Notes: generated by a model not told the origin, from the letters alone. 64,000 nucleotides of DNA from Nematopogon swammerdamellus (GCA_946902875.1 OX336349.1:9509891-9573890); one strand, 5' to 3'; shown: positions 34,561-47,515, numbered from the stretch's first letter. Made by a program: numbers and translations.

Positions 34561-35920
34561 ATTTAAAGGTATACCTAATAATATTGGGCTTATTTCTGTA
34601 AAATCTGTTTTGGAGAAATGAAGTATTTTCTAACTATCTATCTAAATTGTAGTAGTAGAAATAGGTACGTACCACTTAATTTTTACAAGTAACTATTTTA
34701 TACTTCTTTAAACTCCTCACACCATCAAGCGCTCTGATAAATGCTCTGTTAAAATAAAATAATTATGGTCTCCGGAGGTTTACCGCGTAAAAGTACCGTT
34801 ACTTCACTATGTAATGCGCCCGCTTTCATTCTTGATACCTAGCCAATTAGCGTAAACGTTAACAACAGATGGCCTACAAGAACATTCTCATTCATGCTAC
34901 TACATACTTGTATGGGTTTATGCAAGTCGCAACAGGTTGGGTCCGCTTGAAGATTTTGCGAATGCACTCACGGTATGCCAATTGCGTGCGAGGCATACTT
35001 AGTACTTCTTTTAATACTTTTTTGTAGTACTTTTTATCGTAATACGTGTAGATACTACGTCTCCCATTCACCCGAATCTCCGGGTTCGGGATGAATGGTA
35101 AACCCCGTTTTGAGTGGTTAATTAATTTAGCACGTCTTTATTTATAGCCCACAAAATGATGTACTCACAGAACACGAATGCCGAACGACGAATGCTCGAT
35201 TTTCGTATATTTTCATAAAATATATTTTAAACTATACATTTTGAAATTTATAAGTAAAAATATATTTGTATTTTTTATAACGAGTCCGTTCATTTGGTAC
35301 GCCACATGGTGCACTTGAAAAAAACTGATTTTTTTTTTACTTTTTAATCGAAATATCAAATATTCTATTGCTGAATTAGGATTAAAACATAGAACTCAAT
35401 GTGGCAACTAGATGTGGAAATTTACAAAAGTGGGCGAAAAAAAAAGTAAAAAGGCTCACACTGAGTGAATCCTACGCCCACCTCATTAAAGCAAAATGAT
35501 CATAAATACTAACTAATTTGAACTCAATTTATTTAGAACCAATTATTTTTTACAAGTCAAGGTGTTCATAATTAGATGATCCGAACCAAAACTAACCCCT
35601 AAACTTTTTATTAGCAACCCCTAGAGGGCTTGGCATTTGGATAGTAACACACCCCTATTGAAATTAATTTTGTTTAAGGTATTTAGGAACTAATAGCCCA
35701 ATAATATGTTGGTGTTTTATACTTTATTATGTACGCTCGTACAGGATTTAATTGATTTATTTTTGAAGTGAAAACGTCTTTAGCGGCGCTTGGCACTTTT
35801 TTAGGCGGGTAAAAAATTTATACCTAACTCGCGACATCGCGACATCGCGACATCGCGTCAGCGTCATTTTTAAAATGAAACCTTAAGTCATTGCATTAAG
35901 GGTTAAGTTAGAGTGGCACG
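34561..35920. other. intergenic DNA with short repeats
   Basis: Contains a hairpin around CATTCACCCGAATCTCCGGG (35078-35097) and three tandem GCGACATC units at about 35832. No gene. Confidence 0.4.
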
Positions 35921-35924
35921 GGAT

Positions 35925-36345
35925 CTGCCGGCACTCCCGGAGTGCAACTGTTAAGTAGGGTTCGGTAACACGTTTATGTCTGTCCATTCTACTAAGTTCT
36001 GCAAAATGAATGTAGGGTTCCGTAACAAATGAATGTATGTCCGTTCTACTAAATTTAACATTTATTTCAAAATGAATGTAGTGTTCCGTAACAAATGCAT
36101 GTCTGTCCGTTCTACTAAATTTTACAATTTTCAACCAAGGTCCTCCGACGGTTATTTTATAATAAAAGTAGGGTTCCGTAACACGTTTATGTCTGTCCAT
36201 TCTACTAAGTTCTGCAAAATGAATGTAGGGTTCCGTAACAAATGCATGTCTGTCCGTTCTACTAAATTTAACATTATTATATTTTTTTAAGCAATGTTAC
36301 GGTGTTATTTTCACTTCTGCCGGTACTCCCGGAGTGCAACTGTGG
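35925..36345. repeat. irregular tandem array flanked by direct repeats
   Basis: Five diverged units containing GTAGGGTTCCGTAACA and ATGTCTGTCCGTTCTACTAA span about 35950-36270. The array is bracketed by near-identical CTCCCGGAGTGCAACTGT segments at about 35934-35951 and 36328-36345. The frames on both strands are readings of the repeat. Confidence 0.7.
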
Positions 36346-36479
36346 CTTTTTTTATACAGTGGTTCTTGTAATTTTTTATGAAAATTAAAGGCATTCTCTC
36401 TGTATTTATTATATTCTTCTATTACTCAAACCTCGAGATAGACAAATACAGAGAGATAATATTCCTAGAGTGAAAAGTC

Positions 36480-36800
36480 TGTTATGTGCGAGCTTTGTTC
36501 ACACACAGAGGCTTCCGTAGCCATTTCCTTCTTACAAGCAGTGCTGCCCCCGCCCGCGCCCCCGCTACCCGCGCACACTAGAATGCGATTTTCTCAATAG
36601 CATAATATATAAAATTCAAACCGTAACCGCTAAATTGACTACTTTAGAATTTTTTTAAAAGATGTGTTGACCTTCTCGTTTCGGAGCAATTACCTCGGTC
36701 GGGAAGCGCGTGTGATAAACGGACGGACGGACAGACTGACGCCTGTCCAATTTTATAAGGGTTCCTGCCAGCGTCCCTGGCTATGGAACTCATAAAACTA
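36480..36800 (-). repeat. dispersed repeat B
   Basis: TTGTTCACACACAGAGGCTTCCGTAGCC at one end, ACGGACGGACGGACAGACTG and TATAAGGGTTCCTGCC at the other. A degenerate reverse copy. Confidence 0.55.
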
Positions 36801-36904
36801 CATCGTGTAATGTTAGATGATCGTATAGAGCAATAACAAAATATTATTAACTAGCTGAGCCCGCGGCTCCGCTCGCGTGAAATTCGTATTTCAAAAAAGA
36901 CAGT

Positions 36905-37590
36905 AAGTAACTAAGGGCGAGGCCGAAGGCCGAGCTGCGTACACGAAGACCATAAACCTTCTCGAAGACAGTAAGTAACTAAGGGCGAGGCCGAAGGCTG
37001 AGCTACATTCACGAAGACCATAAACCTTCTCGAAGTGAGTAAGTAACTGAGGGCGAGGTCGAAGGCCGAGCTGCGTTCAGGAAGACGATAAATCTTATCT
37101 AAGAAAGTAAGCAATCAAGAGCGAGGCCGAAGGCCGAGCTGCGTTCAGGAAGATTATAAACCTTCTCGAAGAAAGTAAGTAACAAAAGGCGAGGCCGAAG
37201 GCCGAGCTGCGTTCAGGAAGACGATAAACTTTCTCGAAGAAAGTAAGTAACTGAGGGCGAGGCCGAAGGCCGATCTACGTTCAGGAAGACCATAAACTTT
37301 CTCGAAGAAAGTAAGCAACTGAGTGCGAGGCCGAAGGCCGAGCTGCGTTCAGGAAGACGATAAACCTTCTCGAAGAAAGTAAGTAACAAAGGGCGAGGCC
37401 GAAGGCCGGGCTGCGTTCAGGAAGACGATACACTTTCTCGAAGAAAGTAAGTAACTGAGGGCGAGGCCGAAGGCCGAGCTACGTTCAGGAAAACCATAAA
37501 CCTTCTTGGAAAAAGTAAGTAACTGAGGGCGAGGCCGAAGGCCGAGCTTCGTTTAGGAAGACTATAAAGCTTCTCGGTGAAAGTAAGTAA
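36905..37590. repeat. 68-bp tandem array, 10 copies
   Basis: The anchor GCGAGG recurs at 36917, 36985, 37053, 37121, 37189, 37257, 37325, 37393, 37461 and 37529, an exact 68-bp spacing. Units share GGCGAGGCCGAAGGCCGAGC and a CTTCTCGAAGAAAGTAAGTA end. The regular spacing without indels suggests recent amplification. Confidence 0.9.
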
Positions 37591-38069
37591 CTAAGTAACG
37601 AAAGAACGGAACTAAGGGCAGGGCCACTGTCACACCAAATCCCCCCTCACCCCTTGAAATGTGAAATCGAAAAACCCCGAAACACTCCATTATTTATTTA
37701 TGATGAGTAGCTAGAATTATGATTTTCAAGTTCCTACCTTTAAAAAACGGATACTCCGATACAATTTTTAACCCCCCGTTTCCCCCTCTTAAAATGTGAA
37801 AATCCAAAAATCCTGAAACACGTCATTATTTATTTATGATGAGTAGCTATAATTATGATTTTCAAGTTCCTACCTTTAAAAAAACCGATACTTCTATACA
37901 AACTTTCACCCCACATTTCAAAATTTCAGCTTTCTAGACTTAGTATTTGAGTAAACTTGAGTAGAGAAAAGATGATAGAGATTAAATTATTCCTCCCTTC
38001 CCCTCTCCCCGCGGACACCACCCCCCCCCCTACCTGCCACCGCCAGTATGAATACAATTGTTTAAAATT

Positions 38070-39065
38070 TATTGAAATCATCCCCTATTTAAATTTAAAG
38101 GGTTGATTTAACAAAAACGCTGAAACACGTAATTCTTTATTTCATACCAAAAGCCTAAATACTAATTATCATATCCCTAACTTGAGAAGTAATGGGTTCC
38201 CCATACAAACTTTCATCCCCTATTTCACCCCCTTAAGGGTTGTTTTTTGAGATAAAAGGTAGCCTATGTCCTTCCTCAGGATCCAATTCATCTCCGTACA
38301 AAATGTCATAAAATCCTAAAATCTAATTTTGAAATCATCCCCTATTCTAATTTAAGGGTTGATTTAGCAAAAACGCTGAAACACGTAATTCTTTATTTCA
38401 TAGCAGAAGCCTAAATATGAATTTTCATATCCCTAACTTGAGAAATGCTGGGTTCCGTTTACAAACTTTCATCCCCTATTTCACCCCCTTAAGGGTTGGT
38501 TTTTGAGGCAAAAGGTAGCCTATGTTCTTCCTCAGGACAGAATTTCATCTCCGTACAAAATTTTATAAAATCCTAAAATCTAATTTTGAAATCATCCCCT
38601 ATTTTAATTTAAGGGTTGATTTAGCAAAAACGCTGAAACACGTAGTTCTTTATTTCATATCAAAAGCCTAAATATGAATTGTCATATCTCTAACTTGAGA
38701 AATGCTGGGATCCCCATACAAATTTCATCCCCTATTTCACCCCCTTAAGGGTTGTTTTTTGAGACAAAAGGTAGCCTATGTCCTTCCTCAGGATCCAATT
38801 CATCTCCTTACAAAATTTTATAAAATCCTAAATCTAATTTTAAAATCATCCCCTATTTTAATTTAAGGGTTGATTTAGCAAAAACGCTGAAACACGTAAT
38901 TCTTTATTTCATACCAAAAGCCTAAATATGAATTGTCATATCTCTAACTTGAGAAATGCTGGGTTCCCCATATAAACTTTCATCCCCTATTTCACCCCCT
39001 TAAGGGTTGTTTTTTGAGACATAAGGTAGCCTATGTCCTTCCTCAGGATCCAATTCATCTCCGTG
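38070..39065. repeat. 256-bp tandem array, about 4 copies
   Basis: The anchor TATTTCACCCCCTTAAGGGT recurs at roughly 38218, 38475, 38731 and 38985. Each unit also carries ACACGTAATTCTTTATTTCA and GGTAGCCTATGTCCTTCCTC. Confidence 0.85.
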
Positions 39066-39134
39066 CAATATTTTATCGAAATCTGTTCAGCGGTTTAGGC
39101 GTGAAAAGATAATAGACAGACAGACTTTGACGGT

Positions 39135-39288
39135 CAAAAACGGCTATGTAAATAGTTTGTGTTTTCCGACCAGTTCAGTGTAGCCGGCACGATCAAAGGG
39201 GGAAGCACTGACATGGCACCTAGTTCACCCGGTGTTATGGGCTGACATCACGGACGTTGTAGGTGATGTAGCCAACCGTGTCAGTTTC

Positions 39289-39319
<31 letters not shown>

Positions 39320-39320
39320 C
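39135..39320 (+). repeat. repeat F nested in the composite element
   Basis: AACGGCTATGTAAATAGTTT, TTCACCCGGTGTTATGGGCT and CAACCGTGTCAGTTTCCATA, then a run of about 25 A. The A tail marks a retroposed element; it interrupts a GACA microsatellite. Confidence 0.8.
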
Positions 39321-39370
39321 AGACAGACAGACAGACAACAGAGTTACTTTCGAATTTATAATATTAGTAT

Positions 39371-40085
39371 GGATAAAACGTACCTACACGTCTCCGTATA
39401 ACCGGAGAGTGTAGCTATTTTTCATCTCCTTTCCTAGCTGCTACAACCGTAGACGTGTCGGTCAGATTAAACCGGAACAGTAATTAATAACGTGCTCAGA
39501 AGTCAAGTTCATCTCGCGATTGAACGAGTTAGCGCCGCGTTCAAATAACGAACTCATTACTGGCGAGATGAGCGTCCAGACAAAGTCGATTATTATCTTC
39601 TTACTTAAGCGATAACATTTAATCTTAACATCAAATTAATAACTGGTGCACGACAGCCGCGTAACTCGGACCAGAGCCGATAAAAAACAGAATAATAGAT
39701 AAAGACGCGAACATGCCAGACGAGACGAACGTACTGACTGCACGTTGAGAAATAATAGTACCTACGCGGTGAATAAATCCATTGTCATGGCCGTTTGATT
39801 GATTTTTTTGATTAATTGAAACAGGAAATTTCGAAACACTACCTGATTCCATTAGTTCAAAACATAAATTAGTTTTAACGAGGATATTATTTGGGTAGGT
39901 GAAAGTGGCCGAGACGCACTTCATTAGCATCAGTTCATTATTTTTTTTTTAGTAAATAAATAAGTAGTTCATAAACCACTTATCTATTGTCGCATGACTG
40001 GTGCAGTTATTTGACAAGTAAAATGCTGGACTGGAAGGGTTCAATAGTCGGCTGGCAACGGTCTGTGGTCACATGCGATGTGGTG
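39371..40085. other. intergenic DNA
   Basis: No gene or element recognised. Confidence 0.35.
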
Positions 40086-40087
40086 AG

Positions 40088-40170
40088 TTTGGCTAACATA
40101 CATAGCGTCACGCCTGTTTCCCGGTGGGGTAGGCAGAGACAACGGATCTCCACGTGCCACTGACGTGACA
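40088..40170 (+). repeat. dispersed repeat G
   Basis: TACATAGCGTCACGCCTGTT, then TCCCGGTGGGGTAGGCAGAG and ATCTCCACGTGCCAC. The same run occurs at 60985-61065. Confidence 0.75.
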
Positions 40171-41080
40171 CTCACAAAACTTTAAGAATATTTTCTTTGG
40201 GTTATACTTATATAACATCATTTGAGAGGCATCGTTCATTGCCGATACGTATAAAATACCTAATTCTAAATATTACGAGTATCTAGTTTGTCGGTTCTAC
40301 TGCTTTGACTTTTACGCCAACATTTTCATAATTTCTGTTGCTTTCGTTTCTTTTTTCTTTCTTTCGACTGAATCGCTGTTTCAATCTGCTTTGCTAACTT
40401 ATTAAAATAGTGCTACTCAAATCGATCGTTACTTCCATTAAAATTTACTTCCAAACTTAGTTCGTGCTATGAAGATTAACCAAAGACACTGATCTGTCAT
40501 CTGAATAGTAATAACTTGCTTGCTACCAGAGAGTCTCACAGAAGTAATAATACCACAGCTACCCACGTAAGTAACCTCTTTTATTAATATCTGATAATAA
40601 TACGTTACGGACAGCCTGTCGGCTTCCGAATACAACGTGTTTTCGTCGCCCGAGGGATGGACAGTCAGAATATGTAATTTATTTGGGATTGGGACCAATT
40701 CATTACCTTCCAATTGTATACATTAATGTTCTTTTATGGGTGTGTGGGCTTAGGCGACTTGCTTAATGATACTTATTTCTGTATGTGTATCGATAATAAT
40801 AAAAATCAATAATTTTGCTGATTAGTAAAATATACATAACTACTGCAGGAATATTATTTTTTTAGAAATACAATTTTTTTGAAATAATTGATGATGCATT
40901 GTATGGATGGGTATAAGATGGGTGTAAGTTTATTATTTATTGTATATTGTTTACTAGATTGTTTATTTAGTCTCTCTTGGCAGTACACTCCGCTCAGATT
41001 TGTCATATTTACTCGTACATTGTAACATTCCGCCAGTTCGATTATCACAGCGAAGAAGAATTGACAAGGAAACTTCACTG
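40171..41080. other. intergenic DNA
   Basis: A 91-codon minus-strand frame at 40438-40713 has no recognisable motif. Nothing else. Confidence 0.35.
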
Positions 41081-41084
41081 GACA

Positions 41085-41690
41085 TTTTTAGGTTTCCGTA
41101 TCCCAGACGGAAGCCTATTACTAAGACTCCGTCGTCCGTCCGTCCGTCCGTCCGAGGGCTGTATCTCTTGAACCGTAATAGGTAGCCTGTTGAAACTTTT
41201 ACAGAATATGCGTTACTATGGCGGATGAAACAACAAATAAGAAAAATAAGAAAAAGTTAAAAATTAAGGGGGGCCCCCATACAAACAACATTTTATTAAA
41301 ATAGATTAGTCACACTATTTAATAACAGATGGCGCAAACGACTTTTATATATTGCATGCATTGTTAGGTGCTGTCATTTTCCCACCGTAAAGTGCTACCG
41401 ACCTCATTGAGGCGTCTCTAAAAGATAGCCGCTTCTTAATCTTTGGTCGTTCCAAAAAAGAATTTTCAGAAGTTTGATGTTTGACAGAATACTTTTAAAA
41501 AATAAAGTGACTTTACTATGGTAACAGCTGTCAGTGGGCAAACATGGAGACCTGTCATAACATAAACATAATATATCTGATAAATTCAAATTCGAAGACC
41601 ATGCCACCTGAGCGGATAGGCGGATATTATTGATAGCGGATAGATACGGAAACCTTCGCGCGCGAGTAAAACTCGCACTTGACAGATTTT
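41085..41690 (+). repeat. dispersed repeat B, long copy
   Basis: TTTAGGTTTCCGTATCCC, (GTCC)n, GGCTGTATCTCTTGAACCG as in the 23.7-kb copy. It ends near GATACGGAAACCTTCGCG and CGCACTTGACAG. Confidence 0.7.
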
Positions 41691-41972
41691 TTTCAATGTG
41701 CACTTAGTGTACTTTACAAAAATGTTTGCCACTATATAAACACGCATGTGCACATATTTTATGCATGACAGATGCAACAATAATTCATGACAAAGTTAAT
41801 AAAATAAATATACTCGTAAACATGCATAATATTGATAGTATACAGCAGTAGTGAAGCAATGGTGCTAGAGATGTCCTTTGACAAACTCGGCCGGCCGCTT
41901 GCAACAATAAAAAGTGTACATCAATCCCGAACAAGGTTTGTCATATCTTTGCCAACTATAATAGCTATTATA

Positions 41973-43119
41973 CAGGGTGGCCCAGTTATAGTGGTCCAAA
42001 AATTTTTTTTAGATGGAGGACATCTTGTTGACTCATTTAAAAAAAACATTAGTTCCGCGAAAATCAATAGTTTAGAAGTTATGATTTTTTTTAACTTTTT
42101 TTGAAATTTCTCTATTTTAGTCACATAAACCGCTCTAGTTGGATATCTATTCCACAAAATCGAATAAAATTTGGTATGGAAGTAGAGGAGACATGTAGCT
42201 AGTACGTAATGAATAGTTTTTAGGTTTACTCCTAGACTGTACTGTTGCTATAGCCCTTTCAGCGAATTTTTGTTCAGTTCACATTAAAATTGATAAATTT
42301 TTGAAAAATCACTATGAAAAAAAAATGTACTACAGAAGATTTGCCCATACCCTTAAAAACTACCTATACATATCACAATTCTCCAGACCAAAAATTGTAG
42401 TGGTGTTACAATTGTAACATATTCAAAATAAACATCATTTGTACAAAGTCACTACAATAAAAAGTGAAGATTACCTTAATTTTTAAAATCTTATTTTTTA
42501 AAAACATTACTAACCAGTTTTTTATGTGTAGATTAGCGCTGTTGGAGACAGGTTTGTGAATAATGTGAAATTGTAGTGGAACTAACGTTTTGAAAAAAAT
42601 ATGATTTTAAAAATTAAGGTAATCGTCACTTTTTATTGTAGTGACTTTGTAAAAATGATGTTAATTTTGAATATGTTACAATTGTAACACCAATACAATT
42701 TTTGGTCAGGAGAATTGTGATATGTATAGGTAGTTTTTAAGGACATGGGCAAATCTTCGGTAGTAAATTTTTTTTCACAGTGATTTTTCAAAAATTTATC
42801 ACTTTTAATGTAAACTGAACAAAAATTCACTGAAAGGGCTATAACAACAGTACAGTCTAGGAGTAAACCTAAAAACGATTCATTACGTACTAGCTACATG
42901 TCTCCTCTACTTTCATACCAAATTTTATTCGATTTTGTGGAATAGATATCCAACTAGAGCGGTTTATGTGACTAAAATAGAGAAATTAAAAAAAAAGTTA
43001 AAAAAAATCATAACTTCTAAACTATTGATTTTCGCGGAACTAATGTTTTTTTTAAATGAATTAACATGATGTCCTCCATCTAAAAAAAAATTTTGGACCA
43101 CTATAACTGGGACACCCTG
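41973..43119. mobile_element. long-arm foldback element with TA target (mariner-like)
   Basis: Two arms of about 520 bp (41973-42491 and 42602-43119) are nearly exact inverted copies around a centre of about 110 bp. The ends read CAGGGTGGCCCAG and CTGGGACACCCTG. A TA dinucleotide flanks each side, as for Tc1/mariner insertions. No transposase. A transcript would fold into a very long hairpin. Confidence 0.9.
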
Positions 43120-46100
43120 TATATAGCTGGCTAGTCTAACCATATATAGCTTTAACAACCAAAGCTACACAATTTTGAAAGGAGCCTGCTTTATGAGTTT
43201 ATGGTGTTTCTAAGAGTATCATAAAGTTTTTCTTTAACAGGTCACCGGCGCGCGGCGCGCCGCCGCCATAGTAAAATACTCATAATACTCAATAATAAAA
43301 GTTCCAAAAACCATAACTGCTCTTCATTATTACAAAAAGTAACAAAAGGTTCGCTTGTTCAAAGCTTCGCCGACAGAAATTTACGTTGCCTCGGAGACTT
43401 CGCGTCAACAAACATCTTCAAAGGATTTAAATAATCTTAAAAAAAACCCCTAAATAGTACCTTCTGTACAAGGCTGAGTTTATTATGGTAGTGGCATTGA
43501 ATAACACATTCTTGGAAACAGAAAGAATAGACCACTGTTGTGGTGGTACCACAAGGTAATTCTCGAGGTAATTGATATACCTACTTAATTAAAAGTTGCA
43601 GCTCCTTTGTAAGGCTTTGAATATCAAGATGTTCTAGTATTGACGTTCCAAGGGACAAACTATCTACGTATACATGTAATCAAATTGTGCGTGTTGCAAG
43701 CCATTGCAAACTTAATTTCAATTTTATTATTTAAGTATATCATAAACTTACCTTACCAAAATGTATTTTGGGTGCTCTAACGATTAAGAAATAATAAAAT
43801 AATAACTCTCTTTTTTCAAGATTGTAAGTATTTGTAAGTACATATTGACCTAATAGTCTAGTTCTTAGTTTTTAGTAGTTTTTAGTTATAGTTTTTTATT
43901 TTATTTGATAGGTAGTTTAAGTTTATTTAATAACTTTTATTTATTACTGTCAAATTTATATTAATAAATTGTCATGCTGTCCCGTTCAAGATTATTGAAT
44001 TTAAACACGTCGCAGTATTGACCTGACAAGAGGCAATCTAGTTTATGATAGTTTTATAGTATTTTAAGACGAATTTTGAAGTAAATTTATTCCAAAAACC
44101 CTAACATTCACTAATAGGATACATTTTAGGCATAGATTAATCCTAACTGGTTTTTAAGATGTCTTGTTTTTGCACAATATCATAGGTACCAAATTTGTCA
44201 TCCGACCGAATCATAAATGATGTAATTTTTATTTTATTAAAGGTGTCTTCATATTGAGCTAGAACAGCGTTACAACCCTTATGTTGTTATGAAGGAAACT
44301 GTCAACTAGAAGAACCTATAATCCTTTAAAAACGTGAAAACCACTCGAATATTACCTATTCAGTATTCAATTAAAATCTGTTGTCAGCCGCAAAATATTA
44401 AACTAATAATAGGCGTTGGTCGGAAATTGAGAATCTTCGTAAACACGTTGCAATAGAAAATTCTATAGGCGAGCCACTTAAAATAACGCATCATTTGTTT
44501 CAACACCTTGCAGTTACTTGAAATTATCCAGTCTCCGTCATAAATCGTCTGGCTTCAAGAGCCATGTCATACATTTACCAAAAAAAAAAACTGGCGCCAT
44601 AGTTCTTAGACCTCCGAGGCGAAGGGGATCGGCTTCCGCCAAAATTTTACACTTACATTTTTTTTTTTGTTTTACAGCCGCACTTGCCGAAGACGTACCT
44701 TTGAAATAACGTTTCCTCTGCATTGTTATGTTATGTCTGTGAGACATTTGTAATGCCGATAGTGACATTGTTTTTGCTCGTTCTCGGAAGGGAAGGGACT
44801 TCGGACGGAACACGTGCGGGGACAAAAGGAACCAGCACGCGTTTGAGAGCTGAAGCACAGGCCGAAGCTTTGTGACTTCTGTAGCACCAATAGGAAACGC
44901 AAAAATATGTAAATGTTTCACCATTCGTGGAATTTTGTGGGGAAACACTTTAGCGGTGGATGAGAAGCTTCCTTCATGGTCCAGTACGAGGTTGAATTGA
45001 TTTGTTTCGGCGACTATCTATCTATGACTCTGGCACTTAAAATATCTGTTCTGCGGTCTGATAACCCCGATTACTCTCCTGACCACTGACCACATGACTA
45101 CGTAAATATAATCCACGCAATTCTGCGAAACATTTGCCTGGTTTTTGTAAGATTGTTTTTGGAAAATTATAAAAATAAAAAACATCCAACACGTAACACC
45201 GTACAGCCCCCTCGACAAACAAAATGTTTTTTCAGCTTTGCCGGAAAAAAGTAAGCCGACAGCCGCCACATGTAAATCATTAGTTCGCTCTTAGCTTTCT
45301 GCTTCGCCTCAAATATTGGCAGAAGGAATTTTAAGCTTTGCAAATTTGGTCGGCGCCAACCACCACCCTGTCACACCGCGAGTGACGGCGGCGGCGGCGG
45401 CGTCGGCGGCGTAGACGACGGAGCCGGCGGCGGTGACGGCGGCATCATCTACAAAGGGACTAAACCGTTAGAACCTGCCGCCGGACGGAGCCAGACTCCG
45501 AGAAACATAATCTTTACATTGAAGCAAAAAGTGGGCCTAAACCAACATTTGCTACAACATGGTAGCTCAACACAAATGACCATTGAATTTGTAGCTACGT
45601 CTCAGGTTTCCAATAGCTTAATGCCGTCAAAATCCACTAATTTGTGAAACAAAAATCCAAAACTGGCGTTCGTAAAGTGAAAAATATTGAGAAGTAGGAA
45701 GGAAAGCAAATACATTTTTGTGTTCAACATTTTATCACGAGCGATTCTTAGAACAAGGACGTACCTAGTACTTAATCTTATCACAAATCCCAAGACAAAA
45801 TCCCAAGAAACCTTGTATCAACACCGGAACAATAGTAAATACCACAAATACCATCTCACATAATCACCTCATCGTCCGTTAACAACCGGTCGAGACATCC
45901 GGATTTATTGAAGAATACCATGAGTCACCATTTCACACTTCGATCATGTCCAGCGGCAGAATAAAAGAACCTCGTCTATGACGACTCATAATACGAATGA
46001 CGTACCTACAATGAAGTATTGATGACGTAGAATATCCACGCAACCGACGAGATATAAATTTGCATCGTCATTAATTCGAATATTTGCCGTTTACATGTGA

Positions 46101-46320
46101 TGAACTGATGACGACGACGAAGGACGTCGCACGATAGAGTCATCGGAAACCAGTTTTGTGCTAGGCACGCAAGCTAACGAAACCAGTTGGTATTTCTCGA
46201 TTATTAACTGATTCTTGTAAATCTAATATAGGCACTTCGTCAGGTGTACGTACCTACTTACGTACTTTTTCCTGTAAATTACAAATAATTCTATTCGTCA
46301 ATTCGTGTAATATTCGATTC
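43120..46320. other. intergenic DNA with a GGC-rich patch
   Basis: A (GGCGGC)n patch lies at 45380-45450. Minus-strand frames of 136 codons (44538-44948) and 83 codons (45018-45269) show no recognisable domain. No supported gene. Confidence 0.35.
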
Positions 46321-46329
46321 GTGTTCGAC

Positions 46330-46930
46330 CAACAGTCACTCATTTGAAAAGGGAGAATGTTAGAAAAGTACCGCACCACTGTATTAGTCATCGAGTGGTT
46401 GGTAGGCTTCTGCATTATAGTGCGGTCGGAGTGTGCCCGCCTCGTGGCGTGGCGGCTCGTTCCGTTCGTGTGCCGTACTCGTGCTACGCGCGCACACATC
46501 TTTTTGTGTGTGTGAGTAAGCATAGATTATCAACACGTTTTTGCTTTGAGTACCTATCCGCTTCAATTGTTCCAAATTCGAATATTTGTTTTGGTGAATG
46601 GAACGATTTTTCGAATAAGTGCAATTTGGTTTTGGTGTATTTTGATGTTGCAAGTAAGCGTACATTGGCGCGCCCGCCCGCGCGTGCGGGTGTGTGCGTG
46701 CGGAGCGGAGCGTGCGAGCGATCGCGCACGCGCTCGGCGTACGCGGCTCAACATGGGTCAGGCAGGGGTCACAAGAGTCAACACTGTTTGTCGTGTGTCG
46801 AGCAAGCGGAGTCAAATGGTCTCGTTGCGAGCAATGAAGAGTGACACAATGTGGGCTGTTGTCTGACAATAGTGGCGTGTGTGTATGTCAATGCTTTTGG
46901 CGAGCAATTGCTGTGGGAAGGATTTTAGTG
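46330..46930 (+). other. CpG-rich island, possible promoter or non-coding exon
   Basis: CpG-rich with GCGCGCCCGCCCGCGCGTGC at 46669 and a splice-donor-like GTGAGTAAG at about 46512. Open frames lie on both strands with Arg/Ala-rich translations, typical of composition. A Su(H) site TGTGGGAA is at 46912-46919. Confidence 0.3.
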
Positions 46931-47395
46931 CTGTGACCTATTTCAATTACATGCATATTCTACCATTGGTAGATAGATGGTAGTAGTATTATACTGGGTG
47001 GTGGCCACCTGGCCACCTGATGACGGGAACGTCCAGTGTGCACGTTTCCGTCATCACGGGGGCGTCGGACGGGGGCACGCAGGGTGCAGTGCACCTAGAC
47101 GATCTTCCTTTTCAGGATATACCTACATATGCATGATTATGATTTATAGTGTGAGAGTTAGGGCCACTGTGCCCTGTTACCACTGCGAGTATTGCGACCA
47201 AGGAAGATCTATTGTAATCGTATACCTATGTAATACAACACCTAATTATTTTGAGTTTATTGAAATTTTATGTAATCCGATATGGGTGGATGAGTCAGAG
47301 GGGCCAGAGCACACGCTGCGACCAGCCAATATCACCTCCGCGAAGGTGTCATACCGGAGACATACTCGGATACTAAGTAGGTAAGCTAACTGCTT
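46931..47395. other. intergenic DNA; relic shared with 20.4 kb
   Basis: The 47310-47360 stretch (GACCAGCCAATATCACCTCC) matches 20440-20500, so it is a dispersed repeat. No gene. Confidence 0.4.
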
Positions 47396-47399
47396 TGAA

Positions 47400-47515
47400 A
47401 TTGGCACGACCGAAGGGAAGCACTGACGTGGCACCAAGTTCACCCGGTGTTATGGGCTGACATCACGGATGTTGTAGGTTATGTAGCCAACCGTGTCAGT
47501 TTCAATAAAAAAAAC
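47400..47515 (+). repeat. dispersed repeat F, 3' end
   Basis: GCACGACCGAAGGGAAGCAC, CCCGGTGTTATGGGCTGAC, CAACCGTGTCAGTTTCAATA and an A tail. A truncated copy of the 39.1-kb element. Confidence 0.8.

Larger units (their letters stand above)
36855..39370. repeat. composite repeat element with internal tandem arrays
   Basis: Opens with CTAGCTGAGCCCGCGGCTCC and closes with GTTACTTTCGAATTTATAAT. Both are familiar ends of dispersed lepidopteran elements. The interior holds a 68-bp array, a 136-bp duplication (37690-37900), a 256-bp array and a nested repeat F. No coding sequence. Confidence 0.6.

Noticed and set aside
36905..37590. The regular array considered as a CRISPR
   Set aside because: There are no unique spacers; the whole 68-bp unit is repeated, and the DNA is eukaryotic.
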